Source of the DNA: DAOVQB01 sp023128935
Lineage (GTDB): Bacteria > Eisenbacteria > RBG-16-71-46 > CAIMUX01 > WJJG01
Length of the DNA: 33,978 nucleotides
Direction: 5' to 3'
Assembly (NCBI GenBank): GCA_030628905.1
Contig: DAOVQB010000024.1
Span: forward strand, 1 to 33,978
The position numbers and the translations under genes were made by a program. The notes under the pieces were generated by a model. It was not told where the DNA came from, did not search any database, and saw nothing but the letters and a program-made list of their open reading frames with translations. Each line of letters opens with the position of its first letter. Within the stretch, counting starts at the first letter, position 1. Shown here piece by piece: positions 32,916 to 33,978 of the stretch.

Positions 32916-33383
32916 ATGGACTGCGAATGGATGAAGGTCCCCTCTTTCTACCCCGATCCACTACCGGTTCCCCTGCATCTTGAGACGGAGCAGTGTCGCC
33001 TGCGCGCCCTAACCCCTGAGGATGCCGTCAAGGATCACGACGCTCTGCTGGCCAGCCGCACATATCTCCGAATCTGGAGCCAGAGTGCTTGGCCAGAAGA
33101 CGGGTTCTCGGTTGAACAAAACAGAGCTGATCTTGACCGCCACTATCGAATGCACCAGGCTCGAGCGGCTTTCACATTCACGATCATGGACCGATTCGAA
33201 GGTTCCTGTCTCGGATGCCTTTACATGCATTCACTTCGACAAGCAATGAAAGACCTGAGGGCTTCGGAGAGCGACATTGCTCGACTGTGCACCTCAACGG
33301 ACGTGTATGTCCGCTTCTGGACACGCACTCTCAAGGGGAGCACTAGATACCTGGTACAAGCTCACTGTGCACAGCAAAGGTAA
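32916..33383 (+). pseudogene. GNAT-type acetyltransferase, 3'-truncated
   Basis: From ATG 32916 the protein reads as the N-terminal half of a GNAT acetyltransferase: VPLHLETEQCRLRALTPEDA, then DYDALL-like DHDALLASRTYLRIW, NRADLDRHYRMHQARAAFTF and CLGCLYMHSL. The acetyl-CoA-binding loop and the C-terminal half are missing. After TDVYVRFWTR the sequence continues with an unrelated tail of about 20 residues that runs antisense into the next fragment, so a recombination junction lies near 33330-33360. A purine-rich aaagggaaa precedes the ATG. Probably non-functional. Confidence 0.6.
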
Positions 33384-33853
33384 ACATGGCGCAAATCGAG
33401 GATTCCTCCGCCGATGTTCTCTATTGTAAAGGTGGCATCAGCAGAGTTCCCAACGGCAATGGTGGCGAACTCCAGACTTGTTGCGGATACCGAGCAGATG
33501 GGCTCTCGGAACACAATCCGAACACTTTCGCTAAAAGCACTGGAATTCTCCCCTAGCGGGAGAGAGAACACGGAGTCGAGCTCACTGCGCACACGGTAAG
33601 CGATCCATTTAGATCCATCTGCGACCGGGAAGTCAGCCACATAGGCTGTGTCCGTTGTTTCGAATGAATCAGCCTGACCACCGTCAGCGAAGACCTTCAA
33701 GCAATAGCGGGCTGCTTGCGTTACCGAAGTCCAGGCAAGAGTGTATCCGGTATTATTATCCATTGCGAAGTCAAGGTGGGGAACAACTTCCCAGCAGTTC
33801 TCATTCTGGCGTGGAGAGCCCGGTGTCGAGGGTGCAGGGCAAGGCAAATGGGC
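33362..33853 (-). pseudogene. Fragment of a secreted protein with fibronectin-like and ASPM/HYDIN-like (choice-of-anchor) domains
   Basis: The minus-strand frame is closed by a stop upstream (TGA at 33854-33856) and lacks a signal peptide, so both ends appear lost. It reads through a fibronectin-like domain (GYTLAWTSVTQAARYCLKVF) and then into the start of an ASPM/HYDIN-like strand set (CSVSATSLEFATIAVGNSAD then FTIENIGGGILDL), which is cut off after about 30 residues and replaced by an unrelated tail. Such domains occur in large cell-surface proteins of the same lineages that use FlgD-like C-terminal domains. The remaining sequence to the window end shows nothing convincing. Confidence 0.6.
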
Positions 33854-33978
33854 TCAAGAGGCCGAGCTCTGGCGCCGTTGTGGGCCGGCTCGGGGCGACA
33901 CAGAGGCACTGGCAGGTGCGTTTGCGTGGATGAGGGCGTCATTTATCAGTCGCGAGGGTCACAACTGGCACGATCAAA

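Overview
The window looks like a chromosomal piece from a Gram-negative bacterium of an under-sampled, moderately GC-rich lineage. Two large secreted proteins end in a FlgD-like/T9SS-like C-terminal domain and one carries VCBS/FG-GAP repeats. That style is common in candidate phyla around the FCB group (Eisenbacteria, Latescibacteria, Krumholzibacteria and similar), but I cannot place it more precisely. A chemoreceptor with a possible sigma-28 type promoter suggests a motile cell. No rRNA, tRNA or CRISPR array was seen.

The core is a catabolic locus of about 22 kb (8.6-31.2 kb) resembling the yge/ygf (selenium-linked, anaerobic purine/urate) cluster of Escherichia coli and gut anaerobes. The plus-strand arm encodes a molybdenum-hydroxylase FAD subunit (cut by the left edge), a 2Fe-2S subunit, a PreT/PreA-like dihydropyrimidine-dehydrogenase pair, an SsnA-like amidohydrolase, a threonine-synthase-like PLP enzyme, a YgeY peptidase-family hydrolase, a YgeW knotted carbamoyltransferase and a HyuA/dihydropyrimidinase. 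A minus-strand HD-domain gene sits between ygeY and ygeW. The minus-strand arm (31.2 to 24.1 kb) encodes a second molybdenum hydroxylase (large subunit plus a fused 2Fe-2S/FAD subunit), a MocA-like nucleotidyltransferase, an XdhC-like maturation factor and a 494-residue PLP fold-type II enzyme of a family I cannot name. A methyl-accepting chemotaxis protein and a secreted beta-propeller-like protein lie between the arms. By analogy, the hydroxylases oxidise a purine or related N-heterocycle, the PreT/PreA pair reduces a ring bond, the amidohydrolases open rings, YgeY and YgeW remove acyl/ureido groups (carbamoyl phosphate being a possible energy yield), and the PLP enzymes deaminate the remaining amino acid. 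YgeX and YgfK of the classical cluster are absent here and may be replaced by the PLP enzymes and PreT/PreA.

The left 8 kb (777-8634) is an accessory island between the FAD and 2Fe-2S subunit genes, which are normally neighbours. It holds an MntA/HepT toxin-antitoxin pair with hepT disrupted by a 31-bp palindrome-bearing insertion, an AbiEii-like remnant, a GT-C type membrane glycosyltransferase, a VCBS-repeat secreted protein and a Fic protein with a two-box operator. The right 2.7 kb is debris: a truncated IS91-type transposase, a GNAT fragment and a secreted-protein fragment. A strong sigma-70 promoter faces the minus-strand hydroxylase operon from this debris.

The most unusual signal is a series of unrelated short tandem repeats. 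In the plus-strand operon, copies include start or stop codons at junction after junction. Several enzymes of the locus also carry in-frame repeat expansions in probable surface loops. One run (15369-15529) forms a chain of overlapping 14-codon mini-ORFs leading into ygeY.
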